A DNA stretch of 64,000 nucleotides from JACDEA01 sp963742585 (GCA_963742585.1 CAVUMI010000009.1:1674001-1738000); one strand, 5' to 3'; positions 25,342-36,564 are shown, numbered from the stretch's first letter. A program made the numbers and translations. Notes: generated by a model from the letters alone, not told the origin.

Positions 25342-26172
25342 CTACGCGGCCTCCATCACCGCGGCGAGGATGTCGCACACGCGCCGCGTGCCGATGACGT
25401 CATGGGTCCGCACGATGCGACAACCGCCGGTAACACCTACAGCGGTGGCCGCCAACGACGCGTCTTCCCGTTCGTCTATCTCGAGGTCGAGCAGCTTGCC
25501 GAGGAACGTCTTGTTCGAAGCCGACAGCAGCAGCGGATAGCCGAGGGACGCCAGCTGGTTGGACCGGCGGAGCAGCTCGAGAGACTGTTCCCACGTCTTG
25601 CCAAGGTCGAGTCCGGCGTCCAGCACAATGCGGTCCGGCGGGATTCCCGCCGCCTCGGCGCGGCGCGCCCGCTCGACGAGGAAGTCGGCCACCGCGTTGG
25701 TGACTTCGTCGTACTCGGGTTCGGGATCGGCCACCCGCGGCGCGAGCCGGATATGCGTGGCCACCACGGTGGCCCCCGCCACCGCTGCCGTCGAGAGGTA
25801 GGCGGGGTCACCGAAGCCGCTGATGTCGTTGCCGATCTCCGCCCCGACCGCGTAGGCGGCTTCGGCAACCGACGCCCGCCACGTATCGACCGAGATCGGC
25901 ACCTCGAATCGCGCCCTCAGCACTTCGATCGCCGGAACTACCCGGTCGAGTTCCTCGGGTTCGGTCACCTCGGGACCGGGGCCGGCCTTGACCCCGCCGA
26001 CGTCCAGGATGTCAGCGCCCTCGGCGACCAGCTGCTCGGCCCGCTTCAGGAAGCGATCCATCGGCGCATGGGCGCCCTTGTCGAAGAAGGAGTCGGGCGT
26101 GCGGTTGAGGATGCCCATCACCAGGCTCCGCGTTGCGAGCTCGTAGGTGCGATCACCGATGCTCAACTGCAC
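25342..26172 (-). CDS. folP: Dihydropteroate synthase
   Basis: 276 residues from GTG 26172. It has the DHPS motifs VMGILNRTPDSFFD, GADILDVGG, PISVDTWRA and ILDAGLDLGKTWEQ, ending with GVTGGCRIVRTHDV. It joins p-aminobenzoate to dihydropterin pyrophosphate in folate synthesis. The open frame extends far upstream, but that part is Arg-rich shadow of comEC. It overlaps comEC by 11 bases. It is unusual to find it embedded between comEC and holA. Confidence 0.93.
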   Translation of the reverse strand: MQLSIGDRTYELATRSLVMGILNRTPDSFFDKGAHAPMDRFLKRAEQLVAEGADILDVGGVKAGPGPEVTEPEELDRVVPAIEVLRARFEVPISVDTWRASVAEAAYAVGAEIGNDISGFGDPAYLSTAAVAGATVVATHIRLAPRVADPEPEYDEVTNAVADFLVERARRAEAAGIPPDRIVLDAGLDLGKTWEQSLELLRRSNQLASLGYPLLLSASNKTFLGKLLDLEIDEREDASLAATAVGVTGGCRIVRTHDVIGTRRVCDILAAVMEAA

Positions 26173-27941
26173 GGAGCGACCGTAGCGCCGCGCTGCGCGC
26201 AGATGGCAATGTCGAGGTTCGGCGGACCGCGCCGCACGGTCACCCGCCACGGCCCGACGGTGAGAACGTCTCCCTCGGCCAACGGAACGCCCGCCGATCC
26301 GGCCACGGCGCGGGCTCTCACGCGGGCCCGGATCGCGGTGAGCGCGTCGGCAGTCGCGCGGCTGGCATTGGTCACGACAACCAGGTCGGCGGTACCAATG
26401 GCGTGCTCGCGGAGCGCCGTCAGCGCGCCGAGCGGCCGGGCGTGCCCCAGCACAAGGACGGTCGCACCTCCCGAACGCCACGCGCGCAGCCCCGGGCTGA
26501 GCTGTCGGTCCACGAGCGCGGGTGGCGTCTGGCCGCAGCGTGGCGCGCCGACGCCAATGACGATTGCAACGACAAGGACGGTGGCCCACGTCCGGCCGGG
26601 CGGTCGCATCCTCAGCCGGGCGAGCGCGAGCACGACGATCGCCACGCCGACCAGCTGAAGCAGGTTGACCGCGCCGAGAGGCAGACGAGCCGCGACCCGC
26701 GCCACCAACGCCACCCATCCGATCAGCAGTCCGGTCGGAAGGTGCAACGCGGCGGCAACGAACGACGGCCCAATCCCCGCGAGGACGCCCGCCGTCATCC
26801 CCCACACCATGATGGGCCCGGCCGCGGGGATGGCGAGGAGATTGGCGGGAAGCGTGGCCAACGGGAGCGGACCGAAGATCGGAACCAACACGGGGGCGAC
26901 ACCGACTTGCGCGGCGATCGTCACGGCGGCGGCCGCTGCCAACGGGCGCGGTCCCGGCAGGCGATCGGCGAGTGGCCGGGCCAAGAGCGCGATCCCGGTG
27001 CACGCGCCGACCGACAGGAGGAAGCCCACCGATCGCACCAGCATCGGATCGACCAGAACGAGACCCGTGACCGCGAGGGCAAGCACGCGCAGCGTGGACA
27101 CCGGCCGCCCCCAGGTCGTGGCCACCAACGCGATAGCGGCCATGGCCTCGGCGCGCAGTACCGACGGCTCCCACCGGGTAATCAGACCGAACCCGAGTAA
27201 CACGATGAGGCCGAGCAGCAACCGGGCGCGCAACCCAACCCGACGCAAGAGCGGCGCGGCAAGGATCAACACGAAGGCCACGTTTTCGCCCGAGACCACC
27301 AACAGGTGGGTGAGCCCCGAGGCCCGGAAGTCGTCGGTGACGCTGGGCGGTTGCTCACGATCGTCACCGAGCACGAAGCCGGCGAACAGCGATCGTTCGA
27401 CAGTCGGCAAGGGCGCGGCACCACGCGTCAATGTGCGCCGCACCGCGTTGGCCATGCGCGCGGGTACAGAACCGGACCACCACCGGCCTATGGAGTCGAC
27501 TGTGAGCCGGGAGGCAATGTGCCGTTGCGCCAGATACCCGCGCTGCGCGTCGGGAACCGCCCGCAACTGCCCGTGCACCTCCACTCGTTGCCCGGCCATC
27601 CGGTTGTAGAGCGCGCCGGCCGCGCCGCCCCGCGCCCACGCCTCGACGCGACGGCCGCCAAGCCGCATCTCGACCCGCAGCGCGCCACTGACACTCTCCG
27701 GGTCGGTGATGAGCGTGGCGATACCCGACACCGGGCCGGGCCGCGGTGGCGAGAGACCGGCCCACGACCGCGCGCTCATCGCGCTGCTCAACACGGCCAC
27801 GCCGATGATCAGCAGCACGGGCCGGCGGGCCGCGAATGCGCCGGCAATCACGGCGAGGGCGACCGCGAGCGGGAAAGGCTGACCGAGCAGCGCACCGACC
27901 ACGGTGGCAACCGCCATGACGATCGCGGCGCGGTCGGTCAA
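26163..27941 (-). CDS. ComEC/Rec2-like DNA uptake channel
   Basis: 592 residues, polytopic membrane protein. The N-terminal OB-like domain (about 70-155) is followed by the competence domain with FAGFVLGDDREQPPSVTDDFRASGLTHLLVVSGENVAF, the signature region. About ten helices follow and a short C-terminal region that is far shorter than the usual metallo-beta-lactamase nuclease domain and lacks its HxHxDH motif. So it may be a channel only, with the nuclease supplied elsewhere. comEA is upstream with a four-base overlap. Confidence 0.88.
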   Translation of the reverse strand: MTDRAAIVMAVATVVGALLGQPFPLAVALAVIAGAFAARRPVLLIIGVAVLSSAMSARSWAGLSPPRPGPVSGIATLITDPESVSGALRVEMRLGGRRVEAWARGGAAGALYNRMAGQRVEVHGQLRAVPDAQRGYLAQRHIASRLTVDSIGRWWSGSVPARMANAVRRTLTRGAAPLPTVERSLFAGFVLGDDREQPPSVTDDFRASGLTHLLVVSGENVAFVLILAAPLLRRVGLRARLLLGLIVLLGFGLITRWEPSVLRAEAMAAIALVATTWGRPVSTLRVLALAVTGLVLVDPMLVRSVGFLLSVGACTGIALLARPLADRLPGPRPLAAAAAVTIAAQVGVAPVLVPIFGPLPLATLPANLLAIPAAGPIMVWGMTAGVLAGIGPSFVAAALHLPTGLLIGWVALVARVAARLPLGAVNLLQLVGVAIVVLALARLRMRPPGRTWATVLVVAIVIGVGAPRCGQTPPALVDRQLSPGLRAWRSGGATVLVLGHARPLGALTALREHAIGTADLVVVTNASRATADALTAIRARVRARAVAGSAGVPLAEGDVLTVGPWRVTVRRGPPNLDIAICAQRGATVAPCS

Positions 27942-28645
27942 CTCACGCGGACGTGCGGCCTGATCTGCGCCAGCTTGGCCTCCCCGATCCCGCGGACCTC
28001 GAGGAGCTCGTTGACCGAGCGGAAGCGGCGGTGCTGCGTGCGGTAGTCGATGATCGCCTGCGCGGTCGCTGGACCGATCCCCGGCAGCGCCTCCAGTTGC
28101 GCTGCGGTCGCGGTGTTCAGGTCGACGATCGTGGGACCACCGCTCGGCGCAGCCGCACCACCACTCCCAGCGGCGGGGTCCGCCTCGCCCGTGCGGGGCA
28201 CGTAGACGCGGTCGCCGTCGGCCACCTTGGCCGCGAGGTTCAGGCGGTCGAGATCGGCGTCCGGTGTCGGTCCTCCGGCGGCCTGCACGACGTCGATGAC
28301 GCGTGCCCCGGTGGTGACCCGGTAGACCCCGGGTGCGACGACCGCTCCGGCGGCGGCCACGACGATGGGTCCATTCGATGCCTTTGTAGCGCCGGCCGAA
28401 TCGGCCGAACCCGATTCAGGCGTCGCCCGCGGCAAGCTCAGCTCTGGCGGTGTGTGGCTACCGTCGCCCAGGGCCCGGCTGACGACCAGGGCGCCCGCAA
28501 TCGCGGCCACGGCCACGAGCGCGCCGGCGGCGAGCAAGAGCCGTTGACGTTGGATGCCAACCGCCGCGGCCAGACCGTCGACGCGCGCGAGCCAGGACGC
28601 GGGCGAGACCGGCGGTGGCAGTGGTGGCGTCTCGGACATGCGCAC
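27938..28645 (-). CDS. ComEA-like DNA-binding protein
   Basis: 235 residues. One membrane helix (LLAAGALVAVAAIAGALVV), a linker, an SLBB domain (VVAPGVYRVTTGARVIDVVQ) and a C-terminal helix-hairpin-helix pair (DLNTATAAQLEALPGIGPA ... EVRGIGEAKLAQIRPHV). ComEA binds incoming DNA at the cell surface and passes it to ComEC. Length and order of domains are normal. Confidence 0.92.
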   Translation of the reverse strand: MRMSETPPLPPPVSPASWLARVDGLAAAVGIQRQRLLLAAGALVAVAAIAGALVVSRALGDGSHTPPELSLPRATPESGSADSAGATKASNGPIVVAAAGAVVAPGVYRVTTGARVIDVVQAAGGPTPDADLDRLNLAAKVADGDRVYVPRTGEADPAAGSGGAAAPSGGPTIVDLNTATAAQLEALPGIGPATAQAIIDYRTQHRRFRSVNELLEVRGIGEAKLAQIRPHVRVS

Positions 28646-28687
28646 TCCCGCGGACAGATGCTCGGCGGGGAAGGCGCGAGCCGGAGT

Positions 28688-28961
28688 TTACGGCGGGGGT
28701 GTGTCGCGAACCAGGGTCCGGGCCTCCCAGTCGGCCTCGATCTCCAACGGGATCCGCCGGTACGCCGCCCCAGTGGGGATAGCCGCGCAGCCGCCAGCGG
28801 AAGTAGGCGCCCAGGTAGCGGTGGAGGAAGCCAACGAGCCCGAGCTCGCGCCACTGTCGGACGTGCACCAGTTCGTGACGCATCAACTGGTCGTTGTCGA
28901 CTGCCGACTCGCGCATGAGGATTATCGAGCCGAGCGTGGTCGCGCTCGCCCCGGGTGCCAC
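28688..28961 (-). CDS. Small HExxH-motif protein (frameshifted)
   Basis: From GTG 28961: ASATTLGSIILMRESAVDN, then MRHELVHVRQWRELG with a HELVH zinc-protease-type motif, then HRYLGAYFRWRLRGYPHW. In the current frame it runs into a low-quality tail; removing one G near 28765 gives AAYRRIPLEIEADWEART and a TAA at 28688, a sensible end. The frame is open upstream of 28961 (RRGNHWVWIGGP), so the true start is unclear. Possibly a minimal metalloprotease-fold protein; function unknown. Confidence 0.55.
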
Positions 28962-29019
28962 CGGGCCGCCGATCCAGACCCAATGGTTGCCGCGTCGCTC
29001 GATGGGCGCGGTGACTCCC

Positions 29020-29727
29020 TTAGAACAAGCGGGCCGTCAGCGCCTTGCGGTACTCGGCCGTACGCGGGTCGTCGGGTCCGAGTAGCTCGAGCAGGTCGAC
29101 GAACTCCTGGCGCGCGTCCTCGTCACCCTTCACTTGGTCGAGCAGCGCGTCGAGCTTGGCGACGATCGCGTCGGCATCGACCTCATGCACCGCGGTGCCG
29201 GTGCGGGCCAGCGCGGCGACGCGACGGGCCTCGGCCGTCTCAGGAATCCTCGCCAGGAGCGCAAGCGCTTCATCAGATTCGTCGCGGCCCACCAGCAGCT
29301 CGGCCAGCTTGGCGACCGCGTCGGGATGATCGGGATCGAGCTCGAGCGCCCGCCGCAGCGACGCCTCGTCACCGGCCGCGACCAGATCGTCCGCCTCGGT
29401 AGGCGCCGGCGCCAGGCGGTCGATGAACTCCTGCACCGAGGCTTCAGGGAGCGCACCGATGAAGTGATCGACGATCTGCCGATCCTTGAGGGCGAACACC
29501 GCGGGGATCGACTGCACGCGGAACGTGTTCGCCGCCTGCGGGTTCTCGTCGATGTTGATCTTGGCCAACTCGACCTTGCCGTCGGTCGCGGCCACGACTT
29601 TCTCGAGGATCGGCGTCAGCGTGCGGCACGGCCCGCACCACTCCGCCCAGAGATCGACCACCACAGGGATCTCAGTGGAACGCTCGAGAACGTCCTGCTC
29701 GAACGTTGCGTCAGTGACGTCGGCCAT
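29020..29727 (-). CDS. Thioredoxin-fold protein with TPR-like domain (CnoX/YbbN-like)
   Basis: 235 residues from ATG 29727. A thioredoxin domain with active site WCGPC (Trp30, Cys31, Cys34) covers residues 1-110. The rest is helical with repeats ASLRRALELDPDHPDAVAKLAELL and ends with a tetratricopeptide-type module. The domain order is that of CnoX/YbbN chaperedoxins, which hold unfolding proteins and protect them from oxidation. ORF starts further upstream would run into the divergent gene. Confidence 0.85.
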   Translation of the reverse strand: MADVTDATFEQDVLERSTEIPVVVDLWAEWCGPCRTLTPILEKVVAATDGKVELAKINIDENPQAANTFRVQSIPAVFALKDRQIVDHFIGALPEASVQEFIDRLAPAPTEADDLVAAGDEASLRRALELDPDHPDAVAKLAELLVGRDESDEALALLARIPETAEARRVAALARTGTAVHEVDADAIVAKLDALLDQVKGDEDARQEFVDLLELLGPDDPRTAEYRKALTARLF

Positions 29728-29752
29728 TGGCCCCAGTCTAGGGTTGCGAGCG

Positions 29753-30790
29753 ATGAGTGAAATCGAGGGGATCGCGGCCGACGAGGTCACGGCCTGGTTC
29801 GTCAAGAACATCGACGGAGTCACCCCGCCCCTGAGCTTCGAGCTCATTGCCGGGGGCCGGTCGAACCTCACCTTCAAGGTCACCGACGCGGCCGGCGGTG
29901 ACTATGTGCTGCGCCGTCCACCGACGAGTCACGTGCTTCCCACCGCCCATGACATGGGCCGCGAGTTCCGCATCATCTCCGCGTTGGGCCCAACGCCGGT
30001 GCCCGTCGCGCCGTCTCTCGGGTTCTGCGACGACGAGGCGGTCAACAACAAGCCGTTCTACGTGATGGGCTACGTCGACGGCTACATCCTCCGCGACGCG
30101 GCATCGGCCGAGAAGGTGTTCGACAAAAAGCAGCGCCAGGCCGCCGGCGAGTCGTTGGTCGATGTGCTGGCCGACATCCACGCCGTCGATGTGGATGCGG
30201 TGGGCTTGGGCGAGCTGGGCCGCAAGGAGGGGTACATCGAGCGGCAGCTAAAGCGCTGGTATGGCCAGTTCCAGCAGTCGAACGAGCTCACCGGCCGACC
30301 GGTACCCGAAGTCGACGAGATGCACGCGTTTCTGTCGTCGCGTATCCCGGCGCAAGGCGCGGCCACGATCGTGCACGGCGACTACCGCCTCGACAACACG
30401 ATGCTCGGCGAGGACGGCCGCATCGCCGCGGTCCTCGACTGGGAGATCTGCACCCTCGGCGACCCGCTCGCCGACGTCGGTCTGCTCATGGTCTATTGGT
30501 CCGATCCCGGCGATCCCGGCGCGCTGCTCGGTGTCGCCGCCACCACCCTCGACGGGTTCCCCCGCAGGAACGAGTTGCGCGAGCGCTACGCGGCGCGGTC
30601 GGGCCGCGACGTCTCGCAGCTCGACTTCTACGTGTCGTTCGGATACTGGAAGCTGGCATGCATCCTCGAAGGTGTGTTCGCTCGGTACGCCGGTGGAGCA
30701 ATGGGCGGTGACCGCAGCGGGTTCGAGGGTTTCTCGGCCCAGGTCACCAGCTTGGCGAACGCCGCGAAGACCGCGGCCGCGTCGCTCTAG
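29753..30790 (+). CDS. Aminoglycoside phosphotransferase-like (APH/ACAD10-type) kinase family protein
   Basis: 345 residues from ATG 29753. Kinase-like fold with FELIAGGRSNLTFKV (nucleotide loop), the catalytic HGDYRLDN at 208-215 and the metal-binding DWE at 229-231. This branch is common in actinobacteria next to acyl-CoA genes and is thought to act on small molecules such as hydroxyacyl-CoA. It is not evidence of antibiotic resistance. The PAC2 gene follows after three bases. Confidence 0.82.
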   Translation: MSEIEGIAADEVTAWFVKNIDGVTPPLSFELIAGGRSNLTFKVTDAAGGDYVLRRPPTSHVLPTAHDMGREFRIISALGPTPVPVAPSLGFCDDEAVNNKPFYVMGYVDGYILRDAASAEKVFDKKQRQAAGESLVDVLADIHAVDVDAVGLGELGRKEGYIERQLKRWYGQFQQSNELTGRPVPEVDEMHAFLSSRIPAQGAATIVHGDYRLDNTMLGEDGRIAAVLDWEICTLGDPLADVGLLMVYWSDPGDPGALLGVAATTLDGFPRRNELRERYAARSGRDVSQLDFYVSFGYWKLACILEGVFARYAGGAMGGDRSGFEGFSAQVTSLANAAKTAAASL

Positions 30791-30793
30791 TCG

Positions 30794-31652
30794 GTGGCGT
30801 TATACCAACGCCAAACCGAGGTCGATCCCGTCGCACCCGTCCTCGTGATGTGCCTCGACGGCTGGGTCGACGCGGGGCTCGGCGGCGCCGCGGCGATTGC
30901 CGCCCTGCTGTCGCAGAGCGATACCGAGGCCTTCGCAACCTTCGACGGTGACGCGCTCCTCGATCGGCGCGCTCGGCGTCCGGTCCTTCGCCTCACCGAC
31001 GGTGTCCACGAAGGTCTCACGTGGCCGGCGATCCAACTACGCCTCGGTAAGGACGCGAACGCGAACGATGTTCTGTTTCTCGTCGGACCGGAGCCCGACT
31101 TCAAGTGGGAAGCCTTCAGCGCCGAAGTCGTCGAGCTCTCGTTGGCGTTGGGCGTCCGCATGGCCGTCGGGTTGGGCGCATTCCCGGCGCCCGTCCCTCA
31201 CACCCGGCCGATCCGCCTAGCGGCAACGGCCAGTTCCGCGGAACTGGCCGCCCAAGTCGGGTTCGTCTCCGGAACCATCGAGGTGCCCGCCGGCATCCAG
31301 GCCGCGCTCGAACAGGCGCACGCCGACGCCGAGATCCCCGCCATCGGGTTGTGGGCGCGAGTACCGCACTACGCGGCGGCGATGCCCTACCCGGCGGCCA
31401 GCGCGGCGCTGGTCGACGCGCTCGGCCATCGTGAGCGGCTTGGCCTTCAGTTCGACCGAGCTCGCCAACGCCGGGGCGCTTACCAACCAACGCGTCGACC
31501 AACTCATCGCCAACAGCGACGAACACCGCCAGATGGTGCTGCAACTCGAGGAGCAGATCGACGCCGCCGAGCCGCAGCCCGACCTCGGTGTCCTTCCGTC
31601 GGGTGACGAGCTGGCCGCTGAGCTCGAACGCTTCCTCCGCGACCAGGGCTGA
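30794..31652 (+). CDS. PAC2-family protein (frameshifted)
   Basis: The first 215 residues (LVMCLDGWVDAGLGGAAAIAALL; FDGDALLDRRARRP; VGLGAFPAPVPHTRP) are the PAC2 domain, related to proteasome assembly chaperones and widespread in actinobacteria. Near 31430 the plus strand reads CATCGTGAGC; one base fewer joins ...LGH to VSGLAFSSTELANAG, and the protein ends with an acidic helix (EQIDAAEPQPDLG; LAAELERFLRDQG). So it is one gene with a one-base insertion. Role unknown; often linked to proteasome-type proteins. Confidence 0.82.
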
Positions 31653-31705
31653 CCCACAACTAGCGTCACGGAGTGAGCGTTAGCGAGCGACCAGGAGGAA
31701 CAGCC

Positions 31706-31747
31706 ATGTTTCATTTCTGCCATCCGAAGGATGGCCTGCAGAAATGA
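31706..31747 (+). CDS. Short leader ORF overlapping the LLM oxidoreductase start
   Basis: ATG 31706 begins MFHFCHPKDGLQK and stops at TGA 31745-31747, which overlaps the ATG of the next gene (ATGA). A strong AGGAGG at 31693-31698 sits seven bases before it, while the downstream gene has none. This makes translation-coupled initiation likely. The whole ORF is wrapped in a hairpin. It could instead be the true start of the next gene with an indel, but MKIDGGL is a normal LLM start. Confidence 0.45.
   Translation: MFHFCHPKDGLQK
31712..31746 (+). promoter_or_regulatory. Hairpin enclosing the LLM oxidoreductase start codon
   Basis: CATTTCTG-CCATCC, loop GAA, GGATGG-(CCTG)-CAGAAATG. The arms pair over 14 bases with one four-base bulge, and the right arm ends in the ATG at 31744. 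Such a fold would block direct ribosome entry at that ATG, so translation would depend on the short leader ORF opening the hairpin. Confidence 0.55.
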
Positions 31748-32763
31748 AGATCGATGGAGGGTTGAGCGCGGACCTGAACAAGGTCGCCGAACAGGCGAAG
31801 CGAGCCGAGGCGGTCGGGTACGACGCGGTGTGGACGGCGGAGACGGCGCACGATCCGTTCTTTCCCTTGCTGCTGGCCGCCGAGCACACCGAGCGCGTGG
31901 AGCTCGGTACTGCGATCGCCGTGGCGTTTGCCCGCAACCCGATGATCCTGGCCAACATCGCCTACGACCTCCAGGCCTACAGCGGCGGCCGCTTCGCGCT
32001 GGGGCTCGGCAGTCAGATCAAACCGCACATCGAAAAGCGGTTCTCGATGCCCTGGTCGCACCCGGCGCCGCGCATGCGGGAGATGGTGCTGGCCATCCGC
32101 GCCATCTGGGATTCGTGGAACAACGGCACCAAGCTCGACTTCAGGGGCGACTACTACACCCACACCCTCATGACGCCGTTCTTCAACCCGGGTCCCAACC
32201 CGCACGGCGACGCCAAGATCTTCCTCGCCGCGGTGGGCGACAAGATGACCGAGGTAGCCGGTGAGGTGTGCGACGGAATTCTCATACACGGGTTCACCAC
32301 CGAGCGCTACCTACGCGAGGTCACGATGCCGGCCATCGAGCGCGGTCTCGCCAAGGCGGGTCGCCGCCGTGCCGACTTCGAGATCAAGTACCCCGGGTTC
32401 GTCGTCACCGGACGCGACGACAAAGAAGTCAGCCAGGCCTCGCAGGCCACCCGTCAGCAGATCGCCTTCTACGGTTCGACGCCCGCATACCGGCCGGTGC
32501 TTGATCTTCACGGGTGGGGCGAGGTGCAGACCGAGCTCAACGCGCTCTCAAAGCAGGGCGAGTGGGTGCAAATGGCCGACCTCATCGACGAGGAGATGCT
32601 CAGCGCGTTCGCCGTCGTGACCGAACCCGACAAGGTCCCCGACGAGATCGTCGGGCGTTATGGCGACCTCGTCGACCGCTTCAGCTTCTACGCGCCGTAC
32701 ACCAGTGACGAAGCGCAGTGGTCGGCTGCGCTCGACCGCTTCCGCCACCTCGCGTCGCGTTGA
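31744..32763 (+). CDS. LLM-class F420-dependent oxidoreductase
   Basis: 339 residues, (beta/alpha)8 luciferase-like fold: KIDGGLSADLNKVAEQAKRAEAVGYDAVWTAE, then ELGTAIAVAFARNPMILAN and GRFALGLGSQ, then the C-terminal HGWGEVQTELN. It probably binds F420, as do most actinobacterial members; substrate unknown. Expression is likely governed by the leader ORF and hairpin just upstream. Confidence 0.85.
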   Translation: MKIDGGLSADLNKVAEQAKRAEAVGYDAVWTAETAHDPFFPLLLAAEHTERVELGTAIAVAFARNPMILANIAYDLQAYSGGRFALGLGSQIKPHIEKRFSMPWSHPAPRMREMVLAIRAIWDSWNNGTKLDFRGDYYTHTLMTPFFNPGPNPHGDAKIFLAAVGDKMTEVAGEVCDGILIHGFTTERYLREVTMPAIERGLAKAGRRRADFEIKYPGFVVTGRDDKEVSQASQATRQQIAFYGSTPAYRPVLDLHGWGEVQTELNALSKQGEWVQMADLIDEEMLSAFAVVTEPDKVPDEIVGRYGDLVDRFSFYAPYTSDEAQWSAALDRFRHLASR

Positions 32764-32784
32764 CCGCAAAGCCATGTGTCGGTG

Positions 32785-34441
<1,657 letters not shown>

Positions 34442-34488
34442 CAAGGGTTCCGACCTCGGCGGAGCGCGCACGGTTACAGTCCGACGCC

Positions 34489-35376
34489 GTGCTCGAGTTG
34501 GATGGCCTGACCAGGCGATTTGGGCCAGTCGTGGCACTCGACGAACTCTCGTTCACGATTCCGGCGGGCCAGGTGTTCGGGTTCCTCGGTCCGAACGGCG
34601 CCGGCAAGACCACCGCCATGCGGGCGATCCTGGGGATTTCGGCGCTTGACGCAGGTGAGATCCGCTGGCGGGGCGCCCTGGTGACCGACGGAGATCGTCG
34701 GCGATTCGGGTACATGCCCGAGGAACGGGGGCTTTACCCCACGATGATCGTCGGTGAGCAACTCGAGTACTTAGCCGAGCTGCGGGGCATGGATCGGACC
34801 TCCGCCCGCGAATCGGCGGCGGCGTGGCTCGAACGGCTCGGCGTGGCCGACCGGGCGACTGACAAGTTGGAGGCGCTGTCCCTCGGTAATCAGCAGCGCG
34901 TGCAGCTCGCCGCCGCGTTTGTCCACAGCCCCGACCTGCTCGTTCTCGATGAGCCGTTTTCGGGGCTGGATCCGGTCGGCATCGACAGCCTCAGCGAAGT
35001 TCTCCACAAGCAGGCCGAGGCCGGAGCCACGGTCGTGTTCTCGAGCCACCAGCTCGATCTGGTCGAGCACATGTGCGAGTCGGTGGCGATCATCAACCGG
35101 GGCCGCCTGGTGGCGACGGGGACGGTCGACGAACTGACCACCGCAGGTCCGGCACGCCTACAGGTCGAGGTCGCCGGCGACGCCGAGGGCGCCTGGGCCA
35201 GGAAACTCCGCCGCGTGGAGGTCGTTGGTAACGACAACGGCCGCCTGCGGTTGGTCCTTGACGGCACCAGGCCCGAGACGGTCCTACGGGCGGCCGAAGC
35301 CGCGGGCCGGCTCCGCCATTTCAGCTTCGACCGACGCCGGCTGTCAGAAGTCTTTCGCGAGGCGGTGGCGAAGTGA
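34489..35376 (+). CDS. ABC transporter ATP-binding protein (NatA-like)
   Basis: 295 residues from GTG 34489, chosen because it begins LELDGLTRRFG, the normal start of such ATPases; the longer frame overlaps the FAAL gene. Walker A GPNGAGKTT at 34-42, signature LSLGNQQRVQLA (LSGGQ variant), Walker B LLVLDEP. A C-terminal beta-rich domain ends in SFDRRRLSEVFREAV. It energises the permease that overlaps it by four bases. Confidence 0.9.
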   Translation: MLELDGLTRRFGPVVALDELSFTIPAGQVFGFLGPNGAGKTTAMRAILGISALDAGEIRWRGALVTDGDRRRFGYMPEERGLYPTMIVGEQLEYLAELRGMDRTSARESAAAWLERLGVADRATDKLEALSLGNQQRVQLAAAFVHSPDLLVLDEPFSGLDPVGIDSLSEVLHKQAEAGATVVFSSHQLDLVEHMCESVAIINRGRLVATGTVDELTTAGPARLQVEVAGDAEGAWARKLRRVEVVGNDNGRLRLVLDGTRPETVLRAAEAAGRLRHFSFDRRRLSEVFREAVAK

Positions 35377-36560
35377 CACCCGTGATGCTCGTCGCCCGCC
35401 GCGAGATCCGCGAGCGACTCAAAGCCCGATCGTTCCGCATCGCCACGGTGATCTCGGCCGCGGTTGTGGTCGCGGCGATCGTCATCCCGGCAACCCAGCG
35501 CGGCAAGACGCCGACCTACGACGTCGGGGTGGTTGAACCGCCGACGCCTACAACGGTGAGTGCGATTCAAGCCGTGGCACCCACCGTGGACGTGCACCTC
35601 CGAGTCCGCGTCGTAGCGTCACGCGCCGAGGCCGAAACCCAGCTCCGCCGGGGGCGCCTCGATGTCGTCGTGGTCGCCAGCAACGAGATTCTCACCAAGA
35701 AGACCGTGGAGCAGGGCGACGCCGGCAAGAAGGCGCAGTTGGTGGTCGCGCTGAGCAACGCTGTACGCCTCCAACGCCTCCTGGCGCGGGCCGGGCCGGA
35801 CGCCCTCGAGGCGGTGAACGCGCTTCAGGCGCCGGTGACCCTGCGAGGGATCGAACCGGCGGACTCCAACGCCCGCCAACGGTTCATCGCGTTCATGGGC
35901 GTCCTGCTGCTCTTCGTCTTCCTCCAGCAGTACGGGACGTGGGTCTTGATGGGCGTCATCGAGGAGAAGGCGTCGCGCGTCGTCGAGGTGCTGCTGTCCG
36001 CGGTCAAGCCGCGCGACCTCGTGTCAGGAAAGGTTCTCGGCATCGGCCTGGTCGCACTCATGCAGGCGCTCGTCGTCGCCGCCGCGGCGCTCGTCGCCGC
36101 CCAGGCGACGGGCACCCACATCTTCGAAGGCGCATCGCGGTTTGCCATCTTCTGGACGATCGCGTGGTTCCTGCTGGGATATGGCTTCTACGCCTGGGCC
36201 TACGCCGCGGTCGGCTCGCTGGTTTCACGCCAAGCCGACGCCCAGAACGCCGCGTTCCCCCTCAGTGTCCCGGTGCTGGTCGGCTACCTGAGCGCGACCA
36301 CGCTGTTGGCCGGCGGTGACCCGTCGCTGTTCGTCCGCGTGCTCGGCTTCCTCCCGCCGACCTCGCCCATGGTCATGCCGATGCTGATCGGTTTAGGTGA
36401 GGCCCCGGGCTGGCAGATCGCGTTGTCGATGGGCCTGTCCGTAGTTGGGATCCTGCTGTTGATGAAAGTCGCCGGCGACATTTACTCCCGCGCGATCCTG
36501 CACTCGGGGCAGCGGCTACGTCTCCGTCAGGTCCTGCGCGGCGACTTCAGCGCCGCGTAA
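35373..36560 (+). CDS. ABC-2-type transporter permease (NatB-like)
   Basis: 395 residues from GTG 35373, overlapping the ATPase stop. One N-terminal membrane helix, a large outside domain (about 50-165) and five or six helices afterwards (LLLFVFLQQYGTW, VLGIGLVALMQALVVAAAALVA and so on) with the conserved EEKASRVVEVLLSAVKP motif. This is the YhaP/NatB exporter type. Substrate unknown; sodium or drug export is common in the family. Confidence 0.85.
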   Translation: MTPVMLVARREIRERLKARSFRIATVISAAVVVAAIVIPATQRGKTPTYDVGVVEPPTPTTVSAIQAVAPTVDVHLRVRVVASRAEAETQLRRGRLDVVVVASNEILTKKTVEQGDAGKKAQLVVALSNAVRLQRLLARAGPDALEAVNALQAPVTLRGIEPADSNARQRFIAFMGVLLLFVFLQQYGTWVLMGVIEEKASRVVEVLLSAVKPRDLVSGKVLGIGLVALMQALVVAAAALVAAQATGTHIFEGASRFAIFWTIAWFLLGYGFYAWAYAAVGSLVSRQADAQNAAFPLSVPVLVGYLSATTLLAGGDPSLFVRVLGFLPPTSPMVMPMLIGLGEAPGWQIALSMGLSVVGILLLMKVAGDIYSRAILHSGQRLRLRQVLRGDFSAA

Positions 36561-36564
36561 CGCC

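Noticed and set aside
26173..27174. N-terminal extension of FolP
   Set aside because: Arg-rich low-complexity translation antisense-like to nothing; it is the other frame of comEC.
29753..30790. Aminoglycoside resistance gene
   Set aside because: The fold is shared, but the branch and neighbours are those of housekeeping small-molecule kinases.
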